Source: Zygnema circumcarinatum (taxonomy: Eukaryota; Streptophyta; Zygnematophyceae; Zygnematales; Zygnemataceae). Taken from it: a stretch of DNA of 31,426 nucleotides. The position numbers and the translations under genes were made by a program. Under the pieces are notes generated by a model. The model was not told the DNA's origin and made no database searches. It was given only the letters and a program-made list of their open reading frames with translations. Numbering within the stretch: the first letter of the stretch is position 1; every line of letters starts with the position of its first letter. Below are positions 11,416 to 23,813 of the stretch, piece by piece. Where the stretch lies: NCBI GenBank assembly GCA_037447605.1, contig CM074813.1, positions 2,211,523 through 2,242,948 of the forward strand, written 5' to 3'.

Positions 11416-13468
11416 TTACTGAAGCTTCACAATGCCACAAGCAGCGTTGTTCAAGTCAGGAAGCCCATGTACAGGCAGAAGAACATGTGCGGACACTGAA
11501 AGCCAATGCCGACCCCTCAGCAAAGCCATGACCAAACGCACCTTTCCACTCCCAGACAACACGCGGCAGCCCGTCCACCTTGTGCTGGTAAATAGCTATC
11601 CGAGAGTCTTTTTTAACCAGCAGCTCCACTCGCTGCCAGACTTCTCTCCTTCCTCGCTGCTCTCGGAGGGAAAGGAGAGTATCCCTGAGATGGACTGCGA
11701 CTACCCGGCGCATCGCAGTTTCCTTCGCTTGAGCACGACTCAACAATTCAATGCAAATCTGCCCTCCCACATGGTACAATATACTTGCTCAGTGTGCTAT
11801 TTTAATGAGACGCTTTACTTTCTGTATTCTGCGACAAAGCTATCCTAACACCTGTAATCTTCTCACACGGTCCAGCTGAAATTGCAACAGACTTACTGCC
11901 AGCGAAGCGTCTTTAAGACAAGCAATTGCAGAAACAAAGCATGTCTCAACCGATCCACGATGCAGCACATCATACCTGACTCGTGTCGAAAAGTTTAGCC
12001 AAATTCGCAACAACTTCCTGATGGTTGGTCCTTCCTCACTAAAAGTTACCAGACGGCCTGAGGGCAGGGGCTTTATGGGAGCTAGGAAACCTTGTCACTT
12101 CAAAAGAGCTGTGGCGAATAGACTCACCTTTTCATAAATTTCTTCCGCTCGTCTCTGCACCTTCCGATTCTTCCAAAGAAGTCGCATCAAGCACATCGCA
12201 ATTATAGTAATGAAGACAATAAGCAGAAAAAATGTTGGGTTGGACGTTATCCAGTTGCGAAGGTAACAGCTGAAGCGCGTGAATATCGGCACTACATCGT
12301 GTGGACATCGAAACTTCACCTCCCCAGTTTCAAGGTCCTCTTCACGTTGCAGTATCCTAGCTACTGCATGGAACGCCTTCTGAACCACAATCTGCTGCCG
12401 GGCCTCCGGACTCAAATCTCCCGTATCATATCTTTCCTTTCCGAGGCTTACTTCTGTGCTCCTACCCGTGGCTTCCTCTTCACTCCAGACCTGACCATCA
12501 GCCGCTTTCAAAATATCCATGGAGTTAACAAATTCGGCCTCCCCACAGAATTTACTCCGCTGTGCACAAACAAAATGAAACATTTTCTGTTCTAATTCCT
12601 CCACTTCTCGCCTCAAGAACCGATCCGGAATACAGCGGCCAAAAGACTTCTGAAATCCGAATTCGCAATGAAAGGATTCCTTGGAGCAAGACGCGTGCAT
12701 TGGACATGGCTTGCAGTGACTCAAAAAGCCGATACTGTTTAAGGAATCCGGCAGCCAGGAAACAGTGTGACTCGGACCTTCACAGTAGGGCTTCAATAAC
12801 ATCCTTGATAAAAAGATGATATTAAAACGAACAAAATATGCTATTGCGATGAGCCCAGCAACCCTTGTGATGACCAAAACAGCCTCTGCTGCTAGCTTCG
12901 AGCGGCGCAAGAAAGTGAAAGTACCAGCAGGACGTTTCTTTTTTTTCGAAGAGACTTTCGACTGGAATGTATTGCCAGCACTCTGGATATTCTGCCAGTT
13001 GTCCGACAACCTTTCATTTAAGGATGCAGATTTCTGCTCTTCACAAACTTTCCTTTTGTCCATCGCACATTCTAGAGCTCCTTTAGCTTCATTTCCTTGG
13101 AAGGGTGAGGAAACAGAATTCAAGGAAGAAAGGCGCCCAGCTCTGTAGCTTTTCGGACTACCTCCACGTGACGAAACGGTTTTTGGCGGTTCAGAATTTA
13201 ATCCCGTTTTCTGACTTCTGATGTCGACGTTTACAAGAGGACCAGCAGCAGTAGCAGCAGCAGCAGTCTGTTCTAGAACAGGCCATCCCGGTGAGGGAAT
13301 GGCTGTGACGCCCACACCATATGCAGAGGAGAATAGAGGGGGCGAGGAAGGGCTACAGCTCGATCCTGAAATACGGATAGGTTCAGAGGGAGTAGCCTCA
13401 GAGTCCGCGCGATCGTGTCGCTGGGTTAGATATGGAGATTTATTAACGGAGAACGGTTTCTGCGCCAT
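11416..13468 (-). CDS. Man1-Src1p-C-terminal (MSC) domain nuclear-envelope-type protein (2 firm exons plus tentative third, about 545 aa)
   Basis: MSC-domain proteins (MAN1, Heh2/Src1) are inner nuclear membrane proteins; plants have a little-studied homologue. Exon 1 (13468-12128, 447 codons) and exon 2 (11758-11542) join in phase 0. A third exon (11495-11416, TTTCAG acceptor, ending CAG TAA) keeps phase but is weakly supported. Residues 1-190 are Ser/Pro/Ala-rich and low complexity, with an Ala run from a CAG/GCT triplet repeat and a KKKKRP basic patch (175-180). Membrane span 1 is at about 195-222 and span 2 at about 412-431. Between them is a lumenal-type segment with paired cysteines (HCKPCPMHASC, CEF, CAQRSKFC). 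After span 2 come AEEIYEK and HLRDTLLSLREQR, then VWQRVELLVKKDSRI and GLPRVVWEWK, the classic MSC winged-helix region. No LEM motif is seen. Confidence 0.88.
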
Positions 13469-14687
13469 TTTCGCACATCAAATTAGTGCGAAAGAACCTG
13501 AAAGACAGAAGAGGAAGAGAGGTATGCGTGGGAGGGAGGGAGAGAGAGGGATAGGAGACAGTGGGAGGCGAAATGCTGAGACGGAGGGGGAAGGAGACAG
13601 GCTACGGGAGAGGGAGCAAAATTTGAGCACTGTTATCCGATATCGTATCGGTACCATACCGTATTGTATCGTATCGGTAGCTTACGGCCACCAACGGCAC
13701 CAAATTTGAGAGTACAGTACAGTACTGTACCGTACTGTCAATTTTTTGTACGGTACGGTATGACCAACCCGATCAACCGATGAAAGTGCCAACCATTGGC
13801 GATGGCTGGCTGGTTCCACCAACCAATGGATACAACCGTTGGCCATCGGCTGACCTAATGATTCGACCCGTCTTAGGGCTTGACGTGTATCACATGAGGA
13901 GGGCAAGGCTCTCCCCTCTTGAAAAGGAAAGGAGGGGATAAGGATGGAGTCCAAAAGACTGGCAATGCTGGAGAGCACTCCTTTAGGACAAAACGTCTGC
14001 GCTTAGATGTTTGTAAGGTGGATGCACTCCCCTCATTGCCCGCACGTACCTCCATGAATCAGACTGAAAAACGGAAAAAGGAGCTCCCACAAATTATGCA
14101 GCGAAAGCATTTCGTTGCACAAAGCGCACACCACTGTTGCTGCAAGGCCAATCCAGCACACCCACGTTTTCGCATCCGCTAGAACTGTGCTAGGTGACAC
14201 GTGACAGAGATTAGGAGGCTGCAAATGAGACGCGTCTACGAGTCCACAGCTGCTCTCTCAGGCTCATCTAATATTCGTATACGGCTGGTTTCTAAGTCGC
14301 AGTTTGAAAAACACGAGCGTGTGTACAGCAGCAGAGCGCGGCGAATGGCTGAATGGCGATGGGATGCACATGGCGCATGGCCGACTGACTATGGCGATGA
14401 GCCATGGGGACATGCAGGCCGCCCTTCGGATGCCATGGCCACCCCCTTCCCCACTTCCCCATCCACAGAGTAGCTGCAATGCCCTCTTAACTCATGAATG
14501 GAAGGACTATGAGAATGGGAAAGGAGGAGCACTTGGCTAACCACAAAAAGGATGTTACACAAGAATGCGCGGTTGTACAAAGGAGAGACACTCCTTGGCT
14601 AAAACAAGACGCAGAATCTATACAACTCCTCCATTGCCTTCTGGAAGTGTCCTCGTTCACAACCATAAAGGAGCATAGAAATGCCAC
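13469..14687. other. Intergenic region between DRG2 and the MSC gene
   Basis: A purine-rich patch (about 13500-13615) lies just upstream of the MSC start, followed by a palindromic GTAC/ATCGTATCGG cluster (13630-13765). The remainder up to the DRG2 stop shows no supported gene. Confidence 0.55.
13630..13765. repeat. GTAC-rich palindromic cluster
   Basis: Contains repeated ATCGTATCGGTA words and a 26-nt palindrome at 13711-13736 with a single mismatched pair, centred on AGTACT. The word TACGGTACGGTA follows. Similar GTAC-dense patches occur at about 10500-10553 and 19551-19600. Confidence 0.7.
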
Positions 14688-17600
14688 TCATGTCTTCAAA
14701 GGCGCCTTCTTTTCTCGATCAGATATTCGTGCAGGCCCTGTCGTATGTGACTTGAACCTCCCTCTACCCCCTCCATCCTCTTCCTTATCCTGCTTCCAAC
14801 CACCCGCGAACAAAGACCTCACGTTAACATCAAATACGGCATGCAATTTGTGAGCACAATCGAGTCGCAACGCCTGCCCACGTAATCTCTAGCGGAATGA
14901 CTTGATTCGTTGTCAAATCTAACAGTCTAGGGTAAAATTCCTCCTAAAGGGAGGCTCCCTCATAGGGGGTTTACCTTTTTCTTGACAATTTGGACAACAT
15001 CCTCGTCATGCAAAGTATGTGACGTCCCGCAGCGCTGGGGGTAGTGCTTAGCACTGGTCCCCCAGCATAAAACATATTTGACATCTTTCAGTAAGCTGCG
15101 ATGGATGTGATTGCAGAAGTCCTCAACAGAGCAACCACCTCGATCCTGCACAACCACCAAGTAACGCTCAGAACAAAGAGAAACATTTAAGAAATTGTAC
15201 GATATCACAAAAGGTGACATACCGACACACAAGCATCGGCACTGACAATGTCATGATAGCCAATGTAAAGCAATCACCGCCGAAAAAAAGGACTTTCAGG
15301 GCACTACATAAGTCAATAAAGTCGTTTTCAGCCATTAGATGACGAGCGAAGTATAGGTCTCACCGTTGAGAGAACAACTGGCTCGGAAAAGTCGGGCTGT
15401 TGGCCCTGCGGCTTTGTGTACACTCGCACAAGGCCCATCTCCTCCCACATACGGGCGAGCAAGCGGTCAAGGTTCAGCTGGGGGCCACACGTGCAAGGAA
15501 ACCATCATCATCATCACTTGCGTTTTCTTACAATGGACACCGCTACGAACAACTGTCAGGGAGGTTCCATACAGCCCAATATAGCTGCAGCTTGCCTTCA
15601 GATATGGCCTCGATCATGTCTTTGTGTGCAGACTGGACTGCCACAATGCGGCTACATACTTACAATAACTTTTTGAGACAGCAGAATAAGGAAGGCAAGA
15701 CCTCAAGTCTAAGAGTAACCAAGCTTACCCTGAGATTACAACTGATAACAATGGAGTTGGCTTGACGTGCGAGTCGGTCCACATCGTCGATACCGACCAC
15801 ATCAATCTTGTTGTATACATATACGCACTTAATGTACTTTCTGTTACCCTCAATGACGTCAATCAGGTCGTCTACAGTAGCATCCTCTCTGAACAGCACC
15901 TGGAGAAAGGAAAATAGGTCACAGGATGAATCGTAAGAAACTGCGTCTGCAGAATGAGATGAAACCGAAGAAGAATGTAGAAGAATGTGCATTAAGGACT
16001 ACAGTATCTAGAGGAAGATAGCAAAATAGAATGATGCAAAGTCGTCAAACGAACTTTAAGAGAAAAATGAAGGAAAGGAAAGGTGTGTGAATGTCGCTGT
16101 CCAGGTAAGCTAAGAGGAGTCACCTCCGCATTGTGAATCTTGTATTCATGCAAAATTTGGTAGCACAGCTTCTCATCGACGTGTGTGAGAGCCGACGTTG
16201 TATTGAAGGAAATACCTCCAGTTTTTTTGCGTTTGAAATATATCTGCTCCATGGAAAAGCTGGTGAGATCAACTCCTATTCAATCTCGTGGCTCATAACA
16301 CGTGTAACGAAAGTATACTTGGGCACAGGAAGCGTACAAGCAACAACGATCCAACCAGGCGACCAAAACCACACAAGCCCCTTTGAAAGAAACCAGCAAT
16401 CCACTTTAACCACCCCCGAGTGTGCCTCTTTTCACCTGAGGAGGTCGCTTGTTCAGCCGAAGGCCGACAGCCTCCAACTCTCGCGTTAAAATCTGTCTAT
16501 GCCCCTCGCTCTGCAGTTCAAGCCCTTTCCCCAAATTTTCCCGTGCTTTCCGCTGCGTAAATATCCTCCTAACATGTTGACTTAAGCTTCCAACCTCACA
16601 ACTCACTCCAAGGGGCTTCCGAGATGCTCAAGGGCTCCATGACTCTTCTCTGTTATCCAAAGCAGTGTGATGTACACCTTATGTTTTCATGACTGATTAC
16701 ATTTTTAGCATACTCCTTAAATTAAGTGAGAGATTTTTTAGACCAGGTGACACTGTTTACCAACTTTTCCCTCCGCAACAGAGCAATTGTAAGCGCACCT
16801 TAGAAGCATCGAGCACCATCAACACAACGTCTGATGACTTTGCAACTGCAATTACCTGGCCATTCAGAACCGACCAATAGTCTTAGTAATGATGTACCAT
16901 AAGTGGTCAGATCTCATGATGTGAGGGCAAGGGGCTGCAGATGTACATCATGCTACACTGAATGAAGCAATACAAAACAGTGAAACTTCCCGCATACCGT
17001 CGTTCAATTCGCCAAAATGGATAACTACCAAAGGATGACCCAAACAAACTCCTGATTTCCTATTTTTGTAGGGGAGTCGTTCACATGGTTCTCCCAGCCT
17101 AAGCTGCCTTTGGGGAAACACCAAATGCAGCTGATATCAGCACAAACTACAGGAGGTGGTCTAAGACTTTAGGAGCTTCATACTACTTAGTTGCTTGGAG
17201 TCCTCAGGGTACAAATAAAAAAACCATAAATGCCGTGTCTCACCTGCCGACCGCGTCCCTTGCCTTCGGAAGCACCCTCGATAATACCCGGCAAATCCAG
17301 AAGCTGAATTTTAGCGTCATTATAGTGAATGATTCCGGGAATGCACGTCAGGGTGGTGAACTCGTAAGCAGCAGCTTCCGACTGTGTCCCGGTGAGCAAA
17401 GTAAGCAATGTCGACTTTCCAACACTGTCAAACGCACCTTCCCAACCAAGGGGAATTAAGAGATAAAGAAAAGGAGAGAGGCGAGGGGAGAGAAGAGAAG
17501 GAGACAGAGATTTATGCATATATAGCGAAACAATTGGACTACAGCGCTTGCGCACATCTTTGCCGTAGTTTAAGTTCAATTATATTTTTTCTTTAAGTAG

Positions 17601-18858
17601 GGAGAGAAAGGATGAGATCGGCTGTCAGGAAAGCTAACGGGACAGAGGACAAGCGATCGTGATGCACCTGGGAAATCCAATGAGTGCCACGCGACCATGC
17701 CCAAATTTAGTCACCTCGAAGCCGTCTCCAGCGCCGCTTGCTCCCTGTCACGAGAAGCCAATCAGTACTGAAGACGAAAATCAAATCTAAAAGACACAAC
17801 CAAGGACCCCCTGTGTGCTCACACCTTGCTCAGATCCAGTCTGGTTTACTGAACTCCATGCTTGACAATTCAGCAGTTGGTAGAAGAGCGCGACACAAGT
17901 TTTGCTATCAAGCCGCAGCAAATGGGATATAGCCAGACCTTTATGTGGTTTGAACCAACGCAAGCATCCACAGGCCGTACCGTTCCTACATCCCATTCTA
18001 AATCAAGTTTTTCCCAGTTGCTATGTGTTCCTCCTTACTCAAAATTTCAAAACATTAGCTTAGAGCACTTGCTCCTATCCATCCCTATTATCATCCGCCC
18101 CTTCACATTGTCGTTTGCAGATTCCATATGTAATGACATAAACTTGAATTTTTTCTAGCAAACACGGTTTCTTCCCATATGGATAACATAGTTGGGGGCA
18201 TCTCGTCATGAGACTTGAAAATAACGAGTCAATAATAGTTTCTCCCCATAATGCTTAAGTTAGTAGTTTCAAAATGAAACTCACACCACTAGGCGACTGT
18301 CATAAGGACAGCAAGAGGGGTAAACTTCCGCCGAATGATGGCAGATGAACCTACAAACAAAAAAGAGGCACAACATCCGAGCAGAGTCTAACGAATATAG
18401 AGGAGAAGAACGTTGTCCCAATCATGAATACGAAAAGTGAAACCGCAACAACGAGAGAGTGGCTACCTTTGGTGGCTCCAACAATTGGGTTCTGAGCTTA
18501 GCAAGTTTCGCCTTCAACTGGCCGAGATGATATTCTGTCCGTCAAACAGCAGTTTAAAAATGTCACACAACATTGGATGAAATTGAAACAAGCAATTGAT
18601 CATGAATGTGAATAGTCGATGATGCTAGTCAATAAAATGTTCACAGTGGTCAAGATTATCTTGCTGAATTATAGCAGCTCGGCGCAAACATGAAAAAGAC
18701 AGCTATGAGGACGACCCACGCGTAGCCAAATTAGCGAGAAATAAGCGTTAAAAAGAAGCAGGCGGAAAAAAAATCAAAAGAACCAAACCTGTGGCCTTAT
18801 TCTTCTGCGTACGACCCATCTCTGCTTCAATCTCCTTGATCTTCTCGAGGACCCCCAT
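14688..18858 (-). CDS. DRG2: Developmentally regulated GTP-binding protein 2 (11 exons, 401 aa)
   Basis: DRGs are conserved OBG-superfamily GTPases that associate with translating ribosomes and a DFRP partner. Exons are 18858-18789, 18534-18467, 17744-17668, 17424-17244, 16855-16799, 16510-16436, 16243-16124, 15899-15729, 15477-15364, 15145-14975 and 14789-14688. All are GT-AG and join to 402 codons ending in TGA. The N-terminus [20 protein letters not shown] marks DRG2. G1 is GFPSVGKST (69-77), G3 is DLPG (115-118) and G4 is NKID (246-249). The region from about 290 to 368, ending [15 protein letters not shown], is the TGS domain. The terminal exon adds [11 protein letters not shown]...REKKAPLKT, a tail I recall from plant DRG2. 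Length compares with about 399 aa in Arabidopsis. No key residue is missing. Introns range from about 130 to 580 nt apart from the 932-nt second-to-third step region near 17.7-18.5 kb. Confidence 0.97.
17460..17515. repeat. Short polypurine tract in a DRG2 intron
   Basis: GAGAGAGGCGAGGGGAGAG-type purines on the plus strand, in the DRG2 intron between exons 3 and 4 (17667-17425). It is pyrimidine-rich on the sense strand, just upstream of the acceptor. Confidence 0.6.
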
Positions 18859-19567
18859 CCTGCCTTTCTGGTTAACCCCTTATACTCCTCTCCTGGCCCC
18901 CTAAGTATCTCCAAAGGGCTTTCCCTGCAAGCCGTGCGTCCTCCTGTCCGTCTTGCCTGAAGTCGCTGCAGAGCTTCAAGCAGCAGCGTCGCCCCCTCGC
19001 CCCTTAGTTCGCGCCCTCCCTCCGCCCTGCCCTCATCCACGCTGCCTAAGGGCGCGAGGCCGACCCTCCCTGCCAGTGCCGCCAGGCGCATTCAGGAACG
19101 CCACAACCCTAATACAGTTCTATGCTCGTTGTTGCACAGAGCGTTAGCAGCCAGGGAAACAGTTTGGCAGTTTTTGGAAAAAAATCCTGTCGTTGCAAAT
19201 TTATTTTTCTGGTATTTTTAATCTTTTTCGGGCAGGAGAACGAAGTTGGGGAAAAATATATGTCAGAATATGACAAATTTCAACACGACAGCGTGGCCTG
19301 CACACGTGAGAGACGAGATCCGTACGTACGGCAACTACAAACGGAGGGTGCGGATGTTTGCACGTGTTATAGATGGCCCAGATTTGGCGAGCGCTCCCAT
19401 GATGCGGATAGGTACGGGAGGTGCTGGATTCAGTTACCGAGTGGACCGCAATTCGTACATTTTCCACCTCAAGAACGTGTATGGTGACCGTAGAAGGTAC
19501 AGTATCTGATACCCAGTGACGTAATAATGGCCATTGGAGACAGAAGTTAATGTACAGTACACGACAA

Positions 19568-19591
19568 ACTGTACGATCACGTTCGTACAGT
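19568..19591. repeat. Inverted repeat in a GTAC-rich patch
   Basis: ACTGTACGA and TCGTACAGT form a perfect 9-bp stem around a 6-nt loop. TGTACAGTAC-type words flank it on both sides. It sits in the divergent intergenic region; function is unknown. Confidence 0.65.
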
Positions 19592-20011
19592 GTACAGTAA
19601 TACGAAGCTTACCGCATGTTGGGTTCACAAAAACTGAGAAAATGTTTGATGAATATTTTACCAAAGTAGCCTAAATACTACGATTTCATTTCCGTTTGGT
19701 AAAATTTTTTCAAGAAAATTTCTACATAAATTAGACTGGCGGCCTAAAAGCTGCATTCACGGCCTGCCCGTTCCACGTGTCGCCATTCGAGTGGGCGATG
19801 CGCTGCCGAATACGAAATATTCTTATATAAATAAATTTAGCGAGTGGACGGCGCGCCCCAAAGCATCAATTTATACGGAACTGTGGCAGCGAACGCGGAG
19901 TGCAGGTCAGGTCGGCTTCCATACGGGGCCCTGCAAGCACAGCATGCCGCGGAGGGGGCGGGGAGGGGACAGGTGTTAAAAGACAGACAGGAGGAAAAGG
20001 CTGTCGAGCTC

Positions 20012-20020
20012 AAACCCTAA
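20012..20020 (+). promoter_or_regulatory. Telo-box (AAACCCTAA)
   Basis: An exact AAACCCTAA on the plus strand, about 340 nt upstream of a possible initiator ATG at 20361 (MADLLNEVE, then a GTGAAT donor). A role is inferred only. Confidence 0.35.
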
Positions 20021-21134
20021 CTTGCTGCTCGCGCTCCTGTCAAGGATTACATGGCTGCCGGCTGCCTCGCCTCCCGCTAGTGCATGTGCCGAGGAAGGAG
20101 AGGCGCTCTTGCAGGTGCTGCTTCACGCTGCTTTTGCCATGAGCCCTGTTTGCTTGCTCAGGTGGAAGACTCTGTTATTGAAGTAATAAGAGCAGCAGAT
20201 TGACTCAATGTTGGCGATGTTTGCAGGAAGGAACCTCTTCTACGCATTGCAGAGTGACATAAGCGCCAGCAGCAAGCGTGCGTGGTGCAACGGCGAGCGC
20301 ATCTCTGTGCTGTGGAGCGCAAAACGAACTGTTTAAGACGTTCTGCTAAAGATAGAAGTCATGGCGGATCTCTTGAACGAGGTAGAGGTGAATACAATTC
20401 TTTTTTTAGGGCCCTCAGAAAGACCATACGTATTTTTTAGGCACCATTTAGATGCGAAATTATTCTGATATAGCAGAACAGAAGCAGAGGCTGAATATGC
20501 ATTAGCCCGATGAACTAGAACCCTGCATTAGATGCACTTCTTCTGCAAATAGCCAGTCTTTACTATTTTGTCGTGATAGGTGAATTGCATGTCCTTGCAA
20601 CTATGCATCTTATGAACGGCACAATTTTGGCGCCAACAGTAGCAAAAACACTGCGATGGAATGTGGAATGCGTCCCCTTCCACATGATCTTCCTTCCATT
20701 CGAATTTTTCTTCTACAATTACTGTGTTGAAGCAGAGGACTTCTATGATATCTGGTCGTTTAAGGCGTTTGCGAAAAGCGAATGTGCTTAGAGTGAACAG
20801 CTGACGCTCCCATGCAGCGTCGTTTTTACGAGGTGTTTTTGTTCATTACGCATGTACGATGGATGTAGGTCAGGATGGTAACCGGCTGAAAAAAGATTGA
20901 ACGCATTGTCCTTGTTGGCTGTCCATTGTGGATGGAAAGAAGGTCGCTCCTCCAGAGAATAAAATGGATGATGACGAATGGAAGGAGCGATATCCTGACG
21001 TTTACGGCAGTTCAGAACCACCGCCTGCGAATGATTCTGGTACGCTTAGCTAGCCTGCAGTAGTGGCAGGCCATTTGAGTGAGACAAAAAGGTGTAGGGA
21101 TCTGTCATGTTGCGTTTATTCAGAATTCCTTCAG

Positions 21135-22965
21135 GTATTGTGCAAGGCTCCGTTCAAGCTGTGCACTAATGAATCGCTGTCGTACTTGAGGTGCGTCTCA
21201 ATGTGCAAGTTACAGAATACTCTTCAATTTTCGGGTACATTGCTTCAGAAAGAACAGCTTTAGAATGGATGTGTCACTTTGTACCTCGTCTGCTTTATCA
21301 TTAAGTGACCAGTACCGCTTGTGCGATGATGCCGATTCTCTGGTTGACTTATTGGCAGTCTCAGCTGTTTCTCTGGAGGGGACGCTCACGGTTGTCAGAG
21401 AGAAAGTTTGGAGTTTTGGAGATGGTAAGCAACGTTATGAAAGCCCTTTCATGACACACAAAGCTTTGACGGGCTGAAGGATGATCATGCTTTTCAGTTC
21501 TTGGTGACGTTGGCAATACGTGAAATGTAGCATACAATAACCTGAAGATCTAAGTCCTCTGAAAACCATGTTTCAAGTGCCCCAAATTAGTTGCTCTCAT
21601 TTTTTAGAACAATTTTTTGCATTAACGCCCCCTATGTTTTTCCTGATCGAGAAAGTATCAGGTTATTGCCATTATATATACTATAATAATAATTAATTAA
21701 TTACATATTATATAGTTTTGCACTTTCGTGTTATAATGTGAGACGGCATACAGTAGGTTGTGACTGTGAGATAATAACCCTAGTTTTTATCGTGTTTTTG
21801 CTGGCAATTTTTGAGAGTTATGGATGAAGTTATGTTTGTTAATGAGGCCTTTTCGTTCCCCGTTTCCTGTACAGCTGCGCTAAAAAGTGTGGCGGAGGTT
21901 CTTGTTGGATTTGGCATCAGTCCAACGATTCTGGGCTATTCGTATCCTAAATGCAAAAACATTGCTGTTAGCACGGCAGGAGGAGCAGCAGGGGCAGGCC
22001 CATCTAGTCATTTCCCTGTCGGGCTTTGAAGAGAAATGGCTCATGACATCCTGGAAAGTGGGACTTCGTCTTTGTCATTCTCCTCCGAGATTCAAATTTA
22101 TTGTAGCAAGAGAAAGGATTTGGAAGCTGTTAATTTTTTTGACACATTCTTGTTTGCAGACTGGCACTGGCAGATGGAAGTAAGCACTCCATGCTTTCAG
22201 GAGGGATATTCATTGTAATGCTCAGATTGACCTTTGTCTCAACTCACATACTCAGCATATGCGTAGGAAACTCTTTCATAGGCTGGTACGTCATTGCATT
22301 GTTTGTGCCTCCTTGACAAAACGTGCAACAGAGAAGAAGAGTTGCTGGAGGGAGAGGAAACCGCAGAAGCAGCTCGACTGCGAATCCAGAAAGATGAAGT
22401 GCTCTCGAAGTCCTCATTTGCAATGCGTTCGGAAGAGAACATCAACAGACGTCGTGCAGATGAAACGTTGCAGCAGCCTGATGGAGAGGATGATGAAGAT
22501 GCATTCGCTCGACAGGAAGGTGTGTGCGTGTGCCTTCATCCTACGACTTCCTTGAATGCACTTCTGCCTTACACGGTGCACAGTTTGCTCCTGTTTTTTT
22601 ATGTTTTCTATTGTGTGCCCACACCTGCTTTTGACAAGTTTTGCATCCAACGTAGTTCTTAATCAGTTCTACCAGCTTGTGCATTTGCTGTCATTGTTCA
22701 GGTCTGGTTTAGTGAGTTTCATGAGAAGTAACCATCTCAGATCTCAGATTTCGTTTCGTTTCTGTATCGAGAATCTCTTCATTGAATCACTCTTGGAGTA
22801 CTTGCAATGATAATCGGCCTGGACTCCCTGGACTTAGGTTTTTAGACAAACTTGAAATTAAGGGATTCATGGTTTTGGCTGCCTGCAGACATCAGAGCAG
22901 TGAGCTGGCGGGGAAGCGCTGACGACCTCGCAGGCGAAGCTGGAGAAGACAAAAAGGACAAGTGA
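21135..22965 (+). CDS. Unidentified multi-exon protein gene (partial model)
   Basis: I do not recognise this protein. The best-supported exons are 21135-21190 (VLCKAPFKLCTNESLSYL), 21258-21424 (starts FRMDVSLC, ends EKVWSFGD) and one from 21875 (ALKSVAEVLVGFGIS, end unresolved, open to 22029). Then come 22332-22519 (acidic, EEELLEGEETAEAARLRIQK onward) and 22889-22965 (DIRAVSWRGSADDLAGEAG, ending KKDK and TGA). The first three join in phase at GT-AG sites (AG|C and G|CT junctions), and the last two join as GAA G|AC. The link between 21875 and 22332 is unresolved; a 20-nt exon at about 22161 is possible. Upstream pieces may include ATG at 20361 and a stretch coding MDDDEWKERYPDVYG near 20963, but phase is uncertain. 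The C-terminal part is charged and probably disordered; the middle is helical-looking. Confidence 0.42.
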
Positions 22966-23813
22966 TGCGTTTGAATTGGAAGGCTGGAGGCTGTAGGAGG
23001 TTTGGAAACGTGAATGGTCTATCAGGTGTCTTTGAAGAAGTCCTGTAAGTTACACCGGCTAGGTGTGGAAACGAATTTCAATTGGAGAAGGAGCATCTTC
23101 TTGTTTGAGTTTGTAGCTCAGGAGCGAGGATTAACTTATGTACAGAGACAGGCTGGGGGGACTATCGGAGAAGATATAGACATCCCTCCAAGTGCACCTT
23201 ATGGCAGGTTTTTGTGATTCATGTTTGGGTTTAGGTAACTAAAGGCACTCGATAGTGCTCTCCCATGGAGGGCCAAGATGCTGATTTGTCACTCTTTTAC
23301 CAAGCACCTTAAAGGTGCTTCTGTGTCTAATGAAGGGCGCAAAATCTGGTACAGGAGAGCTTGTCTTTTGAACTTTACGCTCTATGGAATGTTGTGGCGT
23401 GCAGAAAGCCGTTTCCATTTCTAGTCGAAGGTGGTCTTGATAGTCGAAGATGGGCACCGGCGCCTTTGGATGCGGGATTCTTCACTTCCACTGCGGAGAG
23501 TCTGTCCCGTTCATTTTTCCCTAAGGAATGTACGGGGGAATCTCCACCTCTTTAACTCTGCCCCAAATGGCATACTCTATATCGATTCCCAAGCCCCTCT
23601 ACCTCTCCATCAAAATGCCCATTAAAGAAGGTCGAAGCCAACGTTACGAGCAAATTTTTGGTTTGTAGGCTTACCAACTTCGTCGTGGTTTTTAAAGCAT
23701 GAAAGCACATTAATTGCCGCTATGAGCAGACCCAGAAGCCTCCCTGGCATCCAAAGCCGCCCGCCGTCCTCCGGTCCTAGTAATGAGCGCCCTCGCCCTG
23801 CCCTGCCCTGCCA

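Larger units (their letters stand above)
18859..20342. other. Divergent intergenic region between DRG2 and the plus-strand genes
   Basis: Here the coding strand switches from minus to plus. It includes DRG2 upstream sequence with a near telo-box (AACCCTAA, 19105-19112), a GTAC-rich hairpin (19568-19591), and a perfect telo-box (20012-20020). The open frames of 60-120 codons here show no recognisable domain and I do not call them. Confidence 0.5.

Noticed and set aside
19122-19509. Overlapping 121- and 87-codon plus-strand frames
   Set aside because: No recognisable domain, and they overlap each other in different phases within the divergent intergenic region.
20963-21032. Acidic stretch coding MDDDEWKERYPDVYG and following residues as an exon of the unidentified gene
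   Set aside because: Its donor leaves phase 1 while the next supported exon needs phase 0, so I could not join it; mentioned only as a possibility.
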